A stretch of 64,000 nucleotides of DNA from JACQFZ01 sp045810625 (GTDB taxonomy: Bacteria; Pseudomonadota; Gammaproteobacteria; Acidiferrobacterales; Sulfurifustaceae): the NCBI GenBank assembly GCA_045810625.1, contig JBJMVQ010000029.1, forward strand, positions 1 through 64,000, in the 5' to 3' direction. Below the pieces are notes generated by a model. That model did not search any database and had not been told where the DNA came from. It saw nothing but the letters and a program-made list of their open reading frames with translations. Positions 16,142-25,126 of this stretch are shown piece by piece. The translations under genes were made by a program, and so were the position numbers. How positions within the stretch are numbered: position 1 is the stretch's first letter; each line of letters begins with the position of its first letter.

Positions 16142-16876
16142 ATGACAAAGAGATTGATTCTCGCAACGGCCGTACTTCTTTTGGCCGGATGTGCGACGAC
16201 GTACATTCCTCCGGGTCCAAAGGCCGATCTCCAGCTCTTTGCTCCGTCCGATATCCAGGCCGCATTCGCGACCGAGCCGAGTAATCCGTTCCCCGCCAGC
16301 ATGGCGGTGATACGGGTTCAGGGCCCCGGCTACAGCAACTATCAGCTTCAACAACGGGGCGGAAGATACGGGACCGGACGGTATTCGGTTGTTCTCGCCC
16401 ACGAGATAGATGAAGATTCGCAACTCGCTCGCCTCAACGAGCTTCCTCAGTTTGCCGGGTGGGTGACGATCAATCGCATGCTGCTACCGGAGCAGCTCGA
16501 AAATGATCGTGAGATACGCGGGGCCGCATCCCGTTTGCAGGCGGACCTCGTGTTTTTGTGCACGTTCGACACGTCATTCTTCGATAGCGACGTGGCGAAG
16601 CCGTTATCGGTGATCACTCTCGGGCTCTCTCCCACTCGAAAGATTTCCGCGGTGACAACCGCTTCTGCGTTGTTGATGGATACACGCACGGGTTACATTT
16701 ACTCGGCCTACGAGGCGACGGAAAAAATCCAAACGCTTTCGTCGTTCTGGGGCAGCCGTGATTCGGCGGACGAGGCGCGCAGGACGAATGAGGAAGCGGC
16801 GTTCAAGAAACTCGTTGACGAGCTCGTAACGTCATGGCCGAAATTGCTCGAGCGTCACGTGAGAAGAAGCCGATGA
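16142..16876 (+). CDS. Lipoprotein of unknown function
   Basis: A 244-residue protein with a clear lipoprotein signal (MTKRLILATAVLLLAGC, acylated Cys 17). The mature part has no domain I can name; LVFLCTFDTSFFDSDV and the LMDTRTGYIYSAYEATEK segment recall lipoproteins with an LpoB/CsgG-like fold, which is only a suggestion. ATG 16142 is chosen because GGGAG stands 7 bases upstream and it gives the signal peptide; the frame is open upstream to 15971 without a sensible start. Confidence 0.7.
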   Translation: MTKRLILATAVLLLAGCATTYIPPGPKADLQLFAPSDIQAAFATEPSNPFPASMAVIRVQGPGYSNYQLQQRGGRYGTGRYSVVLAHEIDEDSQLARLNELPQFAGWVTINRMLLPEQLENDREIRGAASRLQADLVFLCTFDTSFFDSDVAKPLSVITLGLSPTRKISAVTTASALLMDTRTGYIYSAYEATEKIQTLSSFWGSRDSADEARRTNEEAAFKKLVDELVTSWPKLLERHVRRSR

Positions 16877-17049
16877 GCTCTCCGTGGTTTTTCTTCCGAG
16901 ACAAGAAACGGCTACGGCCGGACGCCACGTACTTGATGATTCGGCGACCGTCTGGCGAGTCGCGCCGTTGCTGGCGTACCGTATCGGAAACGCCCGAGGG
17001 CCGCATTTTACGTAGACAACGGCGCGCATGGCTGCGGGCGGCCACCTAA
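16873..17049 (+). CDS. Possible small basic protein
   Basis: A 58-residue frame whose ATG overlaps the stop of the lipoprotein gene (ATGA), ending just before the strong ribosome site of the methyltransferase gene. It is very rich in Arg (PRRCWRTV, RRQRRAWLR) and has no recognised domain. Coupling by overlap is its only support; it may be non-coding. Confidence 0.2.
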   Translation: MSSPWFFFRDKKRLRPDATYLMIRRPSGESRRCWRTVSETPEGRILRRQRRAWLRAAT

Positions 17050-17062
17050 GGAGGAGTTGAAA

Positions 17063-17860
17063 ATGAACGCCATATCCGACACCTGGGAAAGCGGGAGCGC
17101 CTACGAACAGTACGTCGGCCGGTGGAGCAGGAAGGTCGCCCCTTTGTTTCTCTCGTGGCTTCGAATTCCGGCCGGCGGCAGGTGGCTCGACGTGGGATGC
17201 GGTACCGGTGCATTGTCCGGGGCGATTCTGAACGCATGTTTACCGGCCGCGGTCATCGGCATCGAGCCCTCGGAGGGTTTCTTGAAGACCGCGAAGGCGA
17301 ATCTCGGCGACCGGGTCGTGTTACATCAAGGTAGCGCCACCGCGATTCCGCTCGCTGACGCATCAGTCGATGTAGTGGTCTCGGGACTGGTGCTCAACTT
17401 CGTGCCGGACCCGCGCGCCGCGCTCGCGGAGATGATTCGCGTTACGAGCGCGGGCGGCACCGTCGGCGCGTACGTCTGGGATTACGCCGGGAAGATGGAG
17501 CTGATGCGCTTCTTCTGGGACGCCGTCGTTGAGCTCGACCCGAGTGCAGCGAAGCTTGACGAAGGTGCGCGTTTCCCCATCTGCCGCCCGGAAGCGCTTA
17601 CGCAACTGTTTGCCGGTTCAGGCTTGCAGGCGGTCGAAGTGACGTCGATCGACGTTCCGACGCCGTTCGTGAATTTCGACGACTACTGGCAGCCGTTCCT
17701 GGGCGGGCAGGCGCCCGCTCCGGCCTACGCGATGTCGCTCGATGAGACCGCGCGAACACGCCTGCGCGATCGCATACGCGAGCGCCTCCCGATCGCGCGG
17801 AATGGGTCGATCTCTTTGATCGCTCGGGCTTGGGCGATTCGCGGAAGGGTTGCGACGTAA
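17063..17860 (+). CDS. Class I SAM-dependent methyltransferase
   Basis: A 265-residue Rossmann methyltransferase. Motif I is WLDVGCGTGALSGAI (residues about 36-50), the acidic residue at the end of strand 2 is in GIEPSEGFLKTAK, and the post-motif segments QGSATAIPLADASVDVVVSG and VTSAGGTVGAYVWDY are those of UbiE/Methyltransf_11 proteins. Substrate unknown. ATG 17063 is fixed by an unusually good Shine-Dalgarno (AAGGAGGAG, 6 bases upstream). A short hairpin (CGACGCC 17941-17947 with GGCGTCG 17954-17960) lies 80 bases after the stop. Confidence 0.88.
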   Translation: MNAISDTWESGSAYEQYVGRWSRKVAPLFLSWLRIPAGGRWLDVGCGTGALSGAILNACLPAAVIGIEPSEGFLKTAKANLGDRVVLHQGSATAIPLADASVDVVVSGLVLNFVPDPRAALAEMIRVTSAGGTVGAYVWDYAGKMELMRFFWDAVVELDPSAAKLDEGARFPICRPEALTQLFAGSGLQAVEVTSIDVPTPFVNFDDYWQPFLGGQAPAPAYAMSLDETARTRLRDRIRERLPIARNGSISLIARAWAIRGRVAT

Positions 17861-18135
17861 AGAATGCGCCGACCAGGCGGCGGGCCTATCGGGCGGAACG
17901 TGCTACACCTTGTCACGAAGCGCTGATCAGCAACAGCACGCGACGCCCGATCAGGCGTCGCGAAAGCGCATAACAAGAAGGGCGGCATGGCGCCCGGCCG
18001 ATCCCGCAAAGACCGAGCAAATTGCATCGGGAGACCGTGACGCCCTATAGTCGTCTTTTATGACCTGCTGCACTGCATACGGAGCTCGAACCGCATGGAA
18101 GTTGCCCATCCGCTCATTCGCCTGAGATCCCGTTC

Positions 18136-20994
18136 GTGACCGCCGTCCGCCTTGCCGTGGCAACGCTGGCAGTTCTGCTCGCGGCTCCCTCGTTCGCCGC
18201 CGAATGCGTGCCGGTTTCCGAGTGGGTAAAGCCGGGCTCTCCCGGTAAGTCGCTCGACCCCACGCGCATGATGTCGGAAATGGCAAAAAAGCGCGTCGTG
18301 CTGCTCGGCGAAGTGCACGACAGCGCCGAGCACCATCGCTGGCAGTTGCACACACTTACCGCGCTCCACGCGATGCAGCCCGACATATTGCTCGGCTTCG
18401 AAATGTTTCCGCGGCGGGTGCAACCGGCGCTCGATCGCTGGGTCGCGGGCGAGTTGTCCGAAAGCGAATTCCTTGCCGCCGCCGATTGGCGAAAAGTGTG
18501 GAACCTCGATCCGTCGCTGTACATGCCGCTGTTCCACTACGCGCGGATGCATCGGATTCCCATGGTCGCGCTCGACGTGGAGCGCAGCGAACGCGCGGGT
18601 GTGGCACCGCGCGTCGCGCCGCCGTCGAGCGGTTACGTCGAGATGCTGCGGCGGACCTACGCCGAGCACCCCGGCTCGGAGTTCGAGCATTTCGTCAAAA
18701 GCCAAACACAGCACGACCGGGTGATGGCGCAGGCGATCGCGGGTGCGCTCGCCGCACATCCCGGCGCCTTGCTGGTGGGAATCATGGGCCGCGGCCACGT
18801 GGTGCACGGTTATGGCGTGCCGCGCCAGCTAAACGATCTCGGTGTACGCGACGTGGGCATGCTGCTGCCCTGGGATCGCGACGCCGGTTGCGACGCGTTC
18901 GTCGCGGGCATCGCCGACGCCGTGTTTGGCGTCGCCGCACCCGCGGATACGCGCGTTGCGCGACCGCGACTGGGCGTCGCGCTCGAACCGGGTGAGGGCG
19001 GCGTGCGTGTCGCCGCTGTGGAGAAAGGAAGCATCGCGGAAACTTCCGGTCTGCGCGCCGGCGACGTGCTGCTCGAGATCGCCGGTCTGCCGGCAAAGAG
19101 TCCCGGCGACGTGCGGGACGCGATCGAACGTCAGGCGCCCGGCACCTGGCTGCCGCTCAAAGTGCGCCGCGGCGGCGAGCTTGTCGACGTCATCGCCAAA
19201 TTCCCGCCGGCGGTCACGCACACCTCGGCGCTGCACTACGACATCGAGGTGCGTATCGACCCGGTCGCACGTACGCTCGACGGACGCAGCATGCTTTCCG
19301 TGCCCGAGGCGCGCGCCGATGAAATTTCGCTTGCGCCGCCGTTCGTGATCGATGAGCGGCGAAACGAGAAGGGACGAATCGAAATTCGCTGGCATGGGGC
19401 GCTCGAACAAGCGGCGTTTATACGCGCCGACAGCGGTTGGTATCCGCGCATTCCCGGCGCGCTCGCTTCTTATAACCTCACGCTCGATCTGCCGGCCGGC
19501 CAAGTAGGTGTGGTGCCAGGGAAGCTGCTCGAAGAAACGAACGAGGCGGGGCGATATCGCGCACGCTTCGCCTTCCCAGAGCCGGGCGAAGGTATCGATG
19601 TCATGGTCGGCCCGTATCGGATCGAGGAGCGCGCGCACAAAAGCGCGAGCGGGAAGATGCTTCGGCTGCGCACCTATTTTCATCCGGAAATCGCTGCGCT
19701 TGCGCCGGGCTACCTCGATTCCGTCGCGGAGTACATCGATCTCTACGAGCGCCGCATCGGCGAATATCCGTACGATGGGTTCAGCGTGGTGTCGAGCCCG
19801 ACGCCGACGGGTTACGGCATGCCGTCGCTCACCTATCTCGGCGTCGATGTCGTGAAGCTGCCGTTCATTCGCGCGACGTCGCTCGGCCACGAGGTGCTGC
19901 ACAACTGGTGGGGCAACGGCGTCTACCCGGATTACGAGCACGGCAACTGGGCCGAGGGTCTGACGACGTTCATGGCCGACTACGCGTACCGCGAGCGCGA
20001 GGGCGAAGCGGCGGCGCGCGAGATGCGCGGCTCGTGGCTCCGAGACATTACGGCGATGCCCGAAAACCAGGACGAGCCGCTCGTGGCGTTCCGCTCGCGC
20101 ACGCACGCGACGTCGCAGATCGTCGGGTACCGGAAAGCCGCAATGATGTTCGTCATGCTGCGCGACGAGCTCGGCGCGCAAACGTTCGAAGCGGCGCTGC
20201 GCGAATTTTGGCGGGCATATCGATTCCGCGTCGCCGGCTGGTCGGATCTTCGGCGCGCGTTCGAAGCCGCGTCCGGACGCAAGCTTGAACCGTTTTTTTC
20301 GCAATGGCTCACCCGACGCGGGGCGCCAAACGTGCGGATCGCCGGGGCGCGTGCAAGCCGAAACGGACCGGCGTGGCGCGTTCGCGTGATGTTGAGACAG
20401 GACTCCCCGCCTTTTGCGGTGCGTCTTCCCGTGGTGCTCGATGGTAAAACGACGCACTTCCTCGATCTGACGAAGCCGGAATCCACGCTGACGTTCGAGA
20501 CGACGCACGCGCCGCGCGAAGTTGCGCTCGATCCGGAGATGCGCGTTCTGCGCCGGCTGGGGCCCGATGAAGCGCCGCCGATTCTGCGCGGCGTCATGGT
20601 CGCGGCATCGCCTAGCCTCGCCGTTGTCAGCAACTCGCTTCGCGCACCGGCCGAAGCGCTCGCGCGTGAGCTGTTCGATCATCCCGCGGAGCGCGGCCGG
20701 CAAACCACGCTCGTCGTTGGATTGCACGGCGACGTCGACGCGTGGCTCGCACGCGAGAAGCTGTCGCGTCCACGAGAAGTCGCCGGCAAGGGAACGGCGC
20801 AGGTGTGGACCGTGTCGCGCCGCGGCGCGCCGCTTGCGATCATCTCCGTGCGCGACGCCGCCGCGCTCGCGGCGCTCTCGCGTCCGCTGCCGCACTACGG
20901 TGCGCAAAGCTATCTGGTGTTCGACGGCGCGAAGGCGATCGAGCGTGGCATCTGGCCCTCGCAACCTCAGACGGCGCACGTCGCCGTTCGGTGA
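18136..20994 (+). CDS. ChaN-PDZ-M1 peptidase fusion, exported
   Basis: A 952-residue protein. Signal peptide 1-22 (cleavage after PSFA). Residues about 45-265 are a ChaN-like domain (haem-binding, Tiki-like fold): VVLLGEVHDSAEHHRWQLHT, LLGFEMFPRRVQPALD, ALDVERSE and GIMGRGHVVHGYGVPRQL. Residues about 276-355 are a PDZ domain (RPRLGVALEPGEGG, GLRAGDVLLEIAG). Residues about 365-780 are an M1-like gluzincin domain with HEVLH (H585, E586, H589) and WAEGL (E607). The second Glu is 17 residues after HEVLH rather than the 18 of classical M1, and no GAMEN motif is seen. The C-terminal about 150 residues are unassigned. GTG 18136 is the start; no good Shine-Dalgarno. Confidence 0.82.
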   Translation: MTAVRLAVATLAVLLAAPSFAAECVPVSEWVKPGSPGKSLDPTRMMSEMAKKRVVLLGEVHDSAEHHRWQLHTLTALHAMQPDILLGFEMFPRRVQPALDRWVAGELSESEFLAAADWRKVWNLDPSLYMPLFHYARMHRIPMVALDVERSERAGVAPRVAPPSSGYVEMLRRTYAEHPGSEFEHFVKSQTQHDRVMAQAIAGALAAHPGALLVGIMGRGHVVHGYGVPRQLNDLGVRDVGMLLPWDRDAGCDAFVAGIADAVFGVAAPADTRVARPRLGVALEPGEGGVRVAAVEKGSIAETSGLRAGDVLLEIAGLPAKSPGDVRDAIERQAPGTWLPLKVRRGGELVDVIAKFPPAVTHTSALHYDIEVRIDPVARTLDGRSMLSVPEARADEISLAPPFVIDERRNEKGRIEIRWHGALEQAAFIRADSGWYPRIPGALASYNLTLDLPAGQVGVVPGKLLEETNEAGRYRARFAFPEPGEGIDVMVGPYRIEERAHKSASGKMLRLRTYFHPEIAALAPGYLDSVAEYIDLYERRIGEYPYDGFSVVSSPTPTGYGMPSLTYLGVDVVKLPFIRATSLGHEVLHNWWGNGVYPDYEHGNWAEGLTTFMADYAYREREGEAAAREMRGSWLRDITAMPENQDEPLVAFRSRTHATSQIVGYRKAAMMFVMLRDELGAQTFEAALREFWRAYRFRVAGWSDLRRAFEAASGRKLEPFFSQWLTRRGAPNVRIAGARASRNGPAWRVRVMLRQDSPPFAVRLPVVLDGKTTHFLDLTKPESTLTFETTHAPREVALDPEMRVLRRLGPDEAPPILRGVMVAASPSLAVVSNSLRAPAEALARELFDHPAERGRQTTLVVGLHGDVDAWLAREKLSRPREVAGKGTAQVWTVSRRGAPLAIISVRDAAALAALSRPLPHYGAQSYLVFDGAKAIERGIWPSQPQTAHVAVR

Positions 20995-21042
20995 CCGCAG
21001 GCCGTCGATCGTGGTCCTAAAAGAGATGGCGGCGCTCGAAGC

Positions 21043-21882
21043 ATGAACATCCCTGAAGTCAGCGTCGAAACGCTGCTGGAGCGTTATCGAGTCATTCTCC
21101 TCGACGCCTACGGCGTGCTGGTCCACAGCGGGGGCGCAATGCCGGGCGCAGTCGAGTTCATTCGCCGCTTGAATGCGTCCGGCAAGTCGTATTTCGTTTT
21201 GACAAACGACGCATCGAAACTCCCGTTCACCGCGGCGGCGCGTTACCAGCGCTACGGGCTAACGCTGGAGCCCGCTCGTATCATTACCTCCGGTACTTTG
21301 CTCGAGAATTATTTCGCCGCTCACGATTTGATCGGTGCACGATGCGCGGTGCTCGGGCCGCCGGATAGCCTGCGCTATGTCGAGGAGGCCGGTGGCGCGA
21401 CCGTTCCGGTCGATAGCACGTTTGAAGTGCTGGTGATCGCCGACGAATCCGGTTTCCCGTTTCTGGAGACCGTGGATGCGGCGTTCACGTCGTTGTGCCA
21501 ATCCCTCGACCGCGGCCAGGACGTGCATCTGGTGCTCCCAAATCCCGATCTCATTTACCCGACCGGGGCTCACGCCTTCGGTTTCGCCGCCGGCACGATC
21601 GCCACCATGTTCGAAGGAGCGCTGCGCGTGCGCTATCCGCAGCGTGACGACCTGCGCTTCGCTCGGCTCGGCAAACCGCATGAAGCATTGTTTGCAGAGA
21701 CGTTGCGGCGCAGTGGTACGCGCAACATGGTGATGATCGGCGACCAGCTGGAAACGGACATCCGCGGCGCGCGGGCGTTCGGCCTCGACGCGGCGTGGAT
21801 TACCACCGGCGTGACCGATGCGACACTCACCGACATGCCGCCCGCGTTGCGCCCGACATACGTATTGCGTTCGCTCCGGTAG
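21043..21882 (+). CDS. HAD superfamily hydrolase, NagD-like (class IIA)
   Basis: A 279-residue phosphatase. Motif I is ILLDAYGVLVHSG with the nucleophile Asp 19 or so, motif II is FVLTNDAS, motif III Lys is in RLGKPHEALF and motif IV is MIGDQLETDI. The cap is of the C2 type as in NagD and pyridoxal or p-nitrophenyl phosphatases. Substrate unknown. It is 48 bases after the M1 fusion gene and its stop is directly followed by the next start, so it is probably part of a co-transcribed set. Confidence 0.85.
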   Translation: MNIPEVSVETLLERYRVILLDAYGVLVHSGGAMPGAVEFIRRLNASGKSYFVLTNDASKLPFTAAARYQRYGLTLEPARIITSGTLLENYFAAHDLIGARCAVLGPPDSLRYVEEAGGATVPVDSTFEVLVIADESGFPFLETVDAAFTSLCQSLDRGQDVHLVLPNPDLIYPTGAHAFGFAAGTIATMFEGALRVRYPQRDDLRFARLGKPHEALFAETLRRSGTRNMVMIGDQLETDIRGARAFGLDAAWITTGVTDATLTDMPPALRPTYVLRSLR

Positions 21883-22491
21883 GTGCGCGGGATGCTCTAT
21901 CTACTTCGTCATGGCGAGACCGAATGGAACCGCGTGGGCCGCCGCCAGGGCCGAGGCGATTCACCGCTCACCGCGCTGGGTCGCCACCAGGCGGCAGCGT
22001 GCGGCGAAGTCCTGAAGCGAGAGATCACAGACATCTCGCAAGCGCTCATGCTCACGAGCCCGCTCGGACGCGCGCGTGCCACGGCCGAAATCGTTCGGGT
22101 CGTGCTCGGTCTGTCCGAGGAGCGCGTGAGGGTATTGGATTGTCTCGCCGAGCAGGACATGGGCGAGTGGCAGGGCCTCAGTAACCGGGGCGTCGACGAG
22201 CGTTTCCCCGGCGCGCGCGCCCGTCGCGACAAGGATAAATGGAATTACGTGATCCCCGGCGGGGAGAGCGCGGCGATGGTGCATCAGCGACTCCTGCCGT
22301 GGCTCCGTTCCTGTCGCGAGGATCGCACCACGGTCGTCGTGGCACATGAAGTCGTCAGCCGCATGATTCGGGGCATTTACCTTGCGCTCGATCCAGCCGA
22401 AACGCTCAAGCTCGATCACTCGCACGGGCGCATTTACCGGCTTTCGCAGGGAGAAGTCACGACCATCGATGCCGCCGTGGACTTGGCATAA
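21883..22491 (+). CDS. Histidine phosphatase family protein
   Basis: A 202-residue protein of the phosphoglycerate-mutase-like clan. The phospho-accepting His is in LYLLRHGETEWN, the second Arg in LTSPLGRARATAEI, the acid residue in LAEQDMGEWQG and the second His in VVVAHEVVSRMIRG. Such small members are often phosphatases on sugars, nucleosides or cofactor precursors. Start GTG 21883 is directly after the previous stop; ATG 21892 is an equal alternative. Confidence 0.88.
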   Translation: MRGMLYLLRHGETEWNRVGRRQGRGDSPLTALGRHQAAACGEVLKREITDISQALMLTSPLGRARATAEIVRVVLGLSEERVRVLDCLAEQDMGEWQGLSNRGVDERFPGARARRDKDKWNYVIPGGESAAMVHQRLLPWLRSCREDRTTVVVAHEVVSRMIRGIYLALDPAETLKLDHSHGRIYRLSQGEVTTIDAAVDLA

Positions 22492-22541
22492 CATAGGGCG
22501 CGGAAAAGAGATAAGTGCACCGGCAAGCACGGAGAATAAAT

Positions 22542-23447
22542 ATGCCCACTCGTTTGCGCCGTTCTGAATTATCAACGCCCGGCAGTAACGAGAAAATGAT
22601 GGCCAAGGCGGCGGCGAGTGCCGCCGATCTCGTGTTCCTCGATCTCGAAGATTCGGTGGCGCCGAAGGAAAAAGCGGCGGCGCGCGCGAAGATCGTCAAC
22701 GCGCTCAAGACGCTCGACTGGGGCAAGAAGACGCGGGCGGTGCGGATCAACAATCTCGAAACCGAGTACGCGTACCGCGACATCATCGACGTCGTTGAGC
22801 AGGCCGGGGAGTATCTCGATCTCCTCATCGTTCCGAAAGTCAAAACGGCGAAGGACGTATGGTGGGTGGACGTGCTGCTCACGCAGATCGAGACGCGGCT
22901 CGGGATGAAGAAGCGGATCGGGATCGAGGTGCTGATCGAAGAAGTCGAGGCAATGATCAACGCCGAAGAAATCGCGCGGGCGTCGCCGCGGCTGGAGGCG
23001 TTGATTTTCGGGCCGGGCGATTACTCCGCCTCGCAAGGCGTGGACACAAAGAACATCGGCGACGGCAGCGACGCCTATCCCGGCGATATCTGGCACTACG
23101 CACGCAACAAAGTCATCATTGCCGCGCGCGCAGCGGGCATCGACATGGTCGACGGACCGTACGCGGCGTTCAAGAATCCGGAAGGCTACCGGCGCGAATG
23201 CATCCGCGCCCGCACGCTCGGTGCCGTCGGCAAATGGGCGATCCATCCGAGCCAGATCGAGATTGCGAACGAGGCATTCTCACCCACGCGTGAGCAGGTA
23301 GAGCGCGCGCGCAAGCTTGCCGCGGCCTACGCCGAAGCCGAGGCAGCGGGTCTCGGTGCGGTGAACGTCGATGGAACCATGGTGGACGCGGCGTCGATCC
23401 GCATTCTCCAGAATACGCTGAAGAAAGCCGATCTCATGGGCCTGTGA
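22542..23447 (+). CDS. HpcH/HpaI (CitE-like) CoA-ester lyase, Mcl type
   Basis: A 301-residue TIM-barrel enzyme. It matches the malyl-CoA/beta-methylmalyl-CoA lyase branch: LSTPGSNEKMMAKAAASAA at the start, DLVFLDLEDSVAPKEK with metal-binding residues, RIGIEVLIEEVEAM, ALIFGPGDYSASQG and LGAVGKWAIHPSQIEIANE. Members cleave malyl-CoA, beta-methylmalyl-CoA or citramalyl-CoA to acetyl- or propionyl-CoA plus glyoxylate or pyruvate. GGAGA stands 8 bases before ATG 22542. A second lyase follows after 10 bases, so they are probably one transcript. Confidence 0.88.
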   Translation: MPTRLRRSELSTPGSNEKMMAKAAASAADLVFLDLEDSVAPKEKAAARAKIVNALKTLDWGKKTRAVRINNLETEYAYRDIIDVVEQAGEYLDLLIVPKVKTAKDVWWVDVLLTQIETRLGMKKRIGIEVLIEEVEAMINAEEIARASPRLEALIFGPGDYSASQGVDTKNIGDGSDAYPGDIWHYARNKVIIAARAAGIDMVDGPYAAFKNPEGYRRECIRARTLGAVGKWAIHPSQIEIANEAFSPTREQVERARKLAAAYAEAEAAGLGAVNVDGTMVDAASIRILQNTLKKADLMGL

Positions 23448-23457
23448 GTCAACGGCG

Positions 23458-24342
23458 ATGATTCACACGATCCGTCCGCGCCGCTCCGTGCTCTACATGC
23501 CGGGCGTCAACGCGCGCGCGATGGACAAAGCGAAGACGCTCGATGTGGATGCAGTGATCCTCGATCTCGAGGATGCCGTGGCGCCCGCGGCTAAAGACGA
23601 CGCCCGCCGGCTCGTCAGCGCGCAGGTCGTCGGCGGCGGTTACGGACACCGCGAGATGGTGATCCGCGTCAACGGCGAGGGCACGCCGTGGCACGACGCT
23701 GATCTTGCCGCCGCGATCGCGGCAAGTCCTGACGCGATCCTGCTCCCGAAGGTCGACGACGCCGCGACCGCGGCACGCTGCATCACGCGGCTGCGTCAAG
23801 GCGGCAATGTAGCGCCGGCGCTCTGGGTGATGATCGAAACGCCGGCCGCAATCGCCAATGTCGATGCGATCGCCGCGGTGGAAGGCGTCGCGGTGCTGGT
23901 GATGGGCACATCCGACTTGATCAAGGCGCTGCGCGCGCAGCACACCCCTGGACGCGAAGCACTGCTCTACGCGCTCTCGCGCACCGTCAATGCCGCGCGA
24001 CGTTACGGGCGCGACGCGCTCGACGGCGTGTCGCTCGATCTCAAGGACCTCGCCGCGTTCGAAGCGAGCTGCCGGCAAGGGCGCGCGCTCGGATTCGACG
24101 GCAAGACGTTGATTCATCCGAGTCAGGTCGAGGCTGCGAATCGTGTGTTCGGACCGACGTCCGCCGAGATCGAACACGCACGGCGAGTCATCGCAGCATG
24201 GCGCGAAGCCGAAGCCAGCGGCAAGGGTGTGGCGGTCCTCGACGGACAGATGATCGAGAATCTGCACGCCGAGCAGGCGCAGCGCGTGCTGGCTTATGCG
24301 GAAGCGATCGCTGCACGCGAACGGTCGCCGGCGTCCGCATGA
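23458..24342 (+). CDS. HpcH/HpaI (CitE-like) CoA-ester lyase or thioesterase
   Basis: A 294-residue paralogue of the previous enzyme from the short CitE-like branch: RSVLYMPGVNARAMDKAKT, AVILDLEDAVAPAAKD, VMIETPAAIANVDAIA, VLVMGTSDLIKAL and GFDGKTLIHPSQVEAANRVF. This branch includes citramalyl-CoA lyase and (3S)-malyl-CoA thioesterase. The substrate cannot be told from sequence. The stop overlaps the start of the SDR gene (ATGA), so the products are likely made in fixed proportion. Confidence 0.86.
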   Translation: MIHTIRPRRSVLYMPGVNARAMDKAKTLDVDAVILDLEDAVAPAAKDDARRLVSAQVVGGGYGHREMVIRVNGEGTPWHDADLAAAIAASPDAILLPKVDDAATAARCITRLRQGGNVAPALWVMIETPAAIANVDAIAAVEGVAVLVMGTSDLIKALRAQHTPGREALLYALSRTVNAARRYGRDALDGVSLDLKDLAAFEASCRQGRALGFDGKTLIHPSQVEAANRVFGPTSAEIEHARRVIAAWREAEASGKGVAVLDGQMIENLHAEQAQRVLAYAEAIAARERSPASA

Positions 24343-25106
24343 TCGATCCGCTGCGGCCGCTCGCCGGAAAGACGGCCCTGATCACCGGCTCGGGGCAAAA
24401 CATCGGCAAAGCGATCGCGCTGCGCTTCGCACAGGCCGGTGCGAACGTCGTCGTCAACGGCGCACGCCATCGCGAGAAAGTCGAAGCCGTGGTCGCCGAG
24501 ATCGAAGCGGCCGGCGGGTGCGCGCTCGGCGTGATGGCCGATGTATCGGACCCGCAAGCGGTGGCGCGCCTGGTAGACGCGGCGCTCGCGCGTTTCGGCG
24601 CCGTCGACATTGCCGTGTCGAACGTCGCGCGCCGGCTGCACCAGCCGTTTCTCGATATCTCGATCGAGGACTGGCACGCCGTGCTCAACACCAACCTCAA
24701 TGCGCTCTTCTATCTCGATCGCGTCGTGATTCCGCACATGCAGGCACGCCGTTGGGGGCGACTGATTCACATTTCCGGCTACGACGGTTTCACCGGCCAT
24801 CTCCTGAACCGCGCGCACAATGTCACGGCAAAGGCCGGCATGCACGGGCTTACGAAAGCGCTGGCGCGTGAGTTCGGTCCGTTCGGCATTACATGCAACA
24901 CCGTGGCGCCGGGTGCGATCAACACCGAGCGCGATTGGAGCCAGTATCCCAACACCGACGTCAAACGTGTGACCGAACGCATCCCGGTACGGCGCTGGGG
25001 CGAGGTCCGAGATATTGCCGAGGCGTGTTTGTATCTGGCGAGCGAGGCGGGCAGCTTCGTAAACGGCCAGGTGTTGCACGTGAACGGCGGCGAATACATG
25101 TTCTAG
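24339..25106 (+). CDS. SDR family protein lacking the catalytic tyrosine
   Basis: A 255-residue classical-SDR fold. The cofactor loop TGSGQNIG (residues 17-24) and the C-terminal YLASEAGSFVNGQVLHVNGG are normal, and Ser 146 in RLIHISGYDG fits the catalytic Ser. In the place of YxxxK the protein has NVTAK: the base change gives Asn 161 where Tyr is expected, while Lys 165 is kept. I recall related SDRs with RAHN-TAKAG at this site, so this may be a real subfamily. It might act by another mechanism or only bind substrate. ATG 24339 overlaps the previous stop. Confidence 0.85.
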   Translation: MIDPLRPLAGKTALITGSGQNIGKAIALRFAQAGANVVVNGARHREKVEAVVAEIEAAGGCALGVMADVSDPQAVARLVDAALARFGAVDIAVSNVARRLHQPFLDISIEDWHAVLNTNLNALFYLDRVVIPHMQARRWGRLIHISGYDGFTGHLLNRAHNVTAKAGMHGLTKALAREFGPFGITCNTVAPGAINTERDWSQYPNTDVKRVTERIPVRRWGEVRDIAEACLYLASEAGSFVNGQVLHVNGGEYMF

Positions 25107-25126
25107 CGCGAGGCGCGCATCACCCT

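Noticed and set aside
17941..17960. CGACGCC/GGCGTCG hairpin after the methyltransferase gene as a terminator
   Set aside because: The 7-bp stem has no U-tract and stands 80 bases from the stop; too weak to list as a feature.
18829..21126. A 765-codon open frame on the minus strand across the ChaN-PDZ-M1 gene
   Set aside because: The plus strand has clear domains with active-site motifs; the antisense frame is Arg/Ala-rich without any recognisable domain.
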